Below are positions 62,802 through 64,000 of a stretch of DNA of 64,000 nt, one piece after another; position 1 is the first letter of the stretch; each line of letters opens with the position of its first letter. The translations under genes were made by a program, and so were the position numbers. Source of the DNA: Candidatus Saccharicenans sp. (GTDB lineage: Bacteria > Acidobacteriota > Aminicenantia > Aminicenantales > Saccharicenantaceae). The stretch is taken from positions 334,677-398,676 of the forward strand of contig JASEIU010000001.1 of the NCBI GenBank assembly GCA_030017715.1, given 5' to 3'. Under the pieces are notes generated by a model. It had not been told where the DNA came from, ran no database searches, and worked only from the letters and a program-made list of their open reading frames with translations.

Positions 62802-63178
62802 CTATTTATCCGAAAGCTTTTCAATATTCAGGCTTTTCCGACGGACGCAGGCGCAGAAACCATGATAGTTGGCGCAGATTCCTCCGAAATTGAGATAAAA
62901 CCCCAGAAAAGCGGCCGCCCAAGGATGTGAGCAAAAGTCGGCTGAGAATGAGGCAGAAGATAAATTCCCCAGGTCACCAGAAAGCAGCCTATCACTATTG
63001 ACGTGTGGCCAAAAACCAGAGTGGCCGTCCGGGACCTGGTCCAGCCGACATAGACCAGGCTGCCTCCGATAAAGAAAGGCACTATTGCCCCGAGACTCTG
63101 GTGAGCGATCAGAGTCCAGATTCCCATGATCAGGAGCAATAATCCGAGCGCAAAAGCGATCCAGCCCTTCGGTCTCAC
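62802..63178 (-). pseudogene. Small membrane protein with a probable one-base frameshift
   Basis: GTG start at 63178 with GGAGGAG five bases upstream gives VRPKGWIAFALGLLLLIMG and three to four membrane helices (GAIVPFFIGGSLVYVGW, SIVIGCFLVTWGIYLLP, ILGRPLFWGFISI). In this frame it ends at 62828 with a non-family-looking tail (SEESAPTIMVSAPASVGKA). One extra T in the TTT at 62887-62889 would continue as FISIFGGICANYHGFCACVR to the stop at 62802, a more protein-like end. I do not know the family name. It may be a real mutation or a sequencing error. Confidence 0.6.
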
Positions 63179-63389
63179 TTTTTCTCCTCCAGGCAGACAA
63201 TTTATAAAAAAAGGACGAATCAACTTCCATCCCCGGTTCTGCAGGCCCAATATTTAGTGGAATCCATAAGCCGGCACCTCATCGCTCTCTTTGCTAACCG
63301 AGCTTAAGGCCGACGCCTTCTCAGGATAGGCCGGGGTTAGTGCGGGTTGCCTCCTTCATTGCCAGATTATCCGGCAACAAAAGTGCTAT

Positions 63390-63419
63390 TTGACTTGCGG
63401 CCCGATTCTTTCTTACAAT
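63390..63419 (+). promoter_or_regulatory. Promoter for the TPR protein gene
   Basis: TTGACT (63390-63395), 18-base spacer, TACAAT (63414-63419), about 140 bases before the ATG. The rest of the 63179-63559 spacer holds no gene. Confidence 0.55.
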
Positions 63420-63559
63420 AGCCAACGATAAATGAGGATATCTAATTTATCAAACTCCATTTTACCGCCGCCAAAATTAACCTTCCTCATCTTCTAAATC
63501 CCTCAATTAAGGGGTTTTGATTTAGATATCTCTCATCGAATTAGTTTCGGAGGTGTTAA

Positions 63560-64000
63560 ATGCCACGATTGCTTAGAATCTTGATAACCTGTCTGGTGAT
63601 AGCGGCGCTGGCAATACCGGCAACAGCTCAAAAACAGTACCGTGATGGCCTCGAAGCCTTATATGATGGAAAACTGGATGAAGCCATCGCCTTTTTTAAG
63701 AAGCAAGTGGAAAAAGAAAAAGACACCGGAAAGCTGGCCGCCCACAGCTCTTTTTTGCTGGGGGTTTCGTATTTCAAAAACAGGCAGTATCCGGAAGCAA
63801 TTCAGTACCTGAAAAGAACTGAGGACGTTTATAAAGAAGGAATGCACGTTTATCAGCTTGGCGAGGCCTGGTATTACTGGCTGGGCCGGGCTTACTATGA
63901 GAACGGTAAATATCAGGAAGCCGCCTCCTGGCTTAAGAAGGCAGCCGAGATCGCCAACATGCAACCATCAACAAAATATGACGGAATGCCGAAAATCCCT
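63560..64000 (+). CDS. Exported TPR-repeat protein (partial, 3' end outside window)
   Basis: ATG 63560 follows CGGAGG. The first 147 residues show a signal peptide (LLRILITCLVIAALAIPATA, ending ATAQ) and TPR-like helices: DGLEALYDGKLDEAIAFFKK, LLGVSYFKNRQYPEAIQYLK, and YYWLGRAYYENGKYQEAASW. TPR proteins mediate protein-protein contacts, here in the periplasm. Further domains may lie outside the window. Confidence 0.85.
   Translation, partial: MPRLLRILITCLVIAALAIPATAQKQYRDGLEALYDGKLDEAIAFFKKQVEKEKDTGKLAAHSSFLLGVSYFKNRQYPEAIQYLKRTEDVYKEGMHVYQLGEAWYYWLGRAYYENGKYQEAASWLKKAAEIANMQPSTKYDGMPKIP

Noticed and set aside
1..64000. CRISPR arrays, tRNA or rRNA genes, recognised transposase genes
   Set aside because: None seen: repeats found are few, irregularly spaced and not CRISPR-like, and no cloverleaf or rRNA-like segment was noticed in the gaps.

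Overview
The window reads as bacterial chromosome of about 50% G+C, densely coded and organised in short operons with 1-8 base gene overlaps. An acidobacterial-type VWFA-related exported protein, many exported peptidases, a methylaspartate glutamate-fermentation operon, a sigma54 two-component system and a type IV pilus/type II secretion operon together suggest a peptide- and amino-acid-fermenting, Gram-negative-type bacterium near Acidobacteriota, most likely Candidatus Aminicenantes. That placement is inference; no 16S rRNA or tRNA gene was found. No CRISPR array or recognisable transposase gene is present.

Layout. 1-6.6 kb (minus): ispH-rpsA-HU-HIT, then M50 protease-trpS-scpA-scpB. 7.2-12 kb (minus): a four-gene redox operon joining NuoE-, NuoF- and NuoG/HydA-like electron-input subunits to an FMN glutamate-synthase domain. 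12-13.2 kb: an intergenic area with two copies of a dispersed repeat. 13.2-17.2 kb: a URO-D family protein, glutamine synthetase divergent from an Lrp/AsnC regulator, and speD. 17.3-27.5 kb: an M1 peptidase, an NtrC-type regulator with a PDZ-bearing sensor kinase and a small secreted protein, an ARPP-1 family protein, and an XRE regulator carrying a dead IrrE-like domain. 27.7-35.3 kb (plus): pilC, pilB, pilM, pilN, pilO and pilP homologues and a secretin with TPR and cohesin-like extensions. 35.7-42.9 kb: a lipoprotein, a frameshifted zincin-like gene, a MoaD/ThiS protein, an S9 peptidase and a VWFA protein. 43.2-47.9 kb: one 1540-residue acyl-CoA-synthetase/unknown/GNAT fusion. 48-58 kb (minus): GntR regulator-glmS-glmL-glmE-mal-AtuA-like-DUF4387-P-loop/SAD protein-mesaconase-like class I fumarase. 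58.3-64 kb: an exported D-aminoacylase, a duplicated DUF4438 gene bounded by inverted repeats, a frameshifted membrane protein and the start of a TPR protein.

How it fits together. Exported or membrane peptidases and a D-aminoacylase would feed amino acids to the cell. The methylaspartate operon would take glutamate to citramalate. The redox operon, glnA and lrp look like the nitrogen-assimilation side of glutamate metabolism. The strongest candidates for something undescribed are the NADH-linked glutamate-synthase-like complex, the methylaspartate operon with its P-loop/SAD and DUF4387 companions, the 1540-residue fusion, and the inverted-repeat-bounded DUF4438 cassette. A family of intergenic repeats of about 110-125 bases occurs at least five times.
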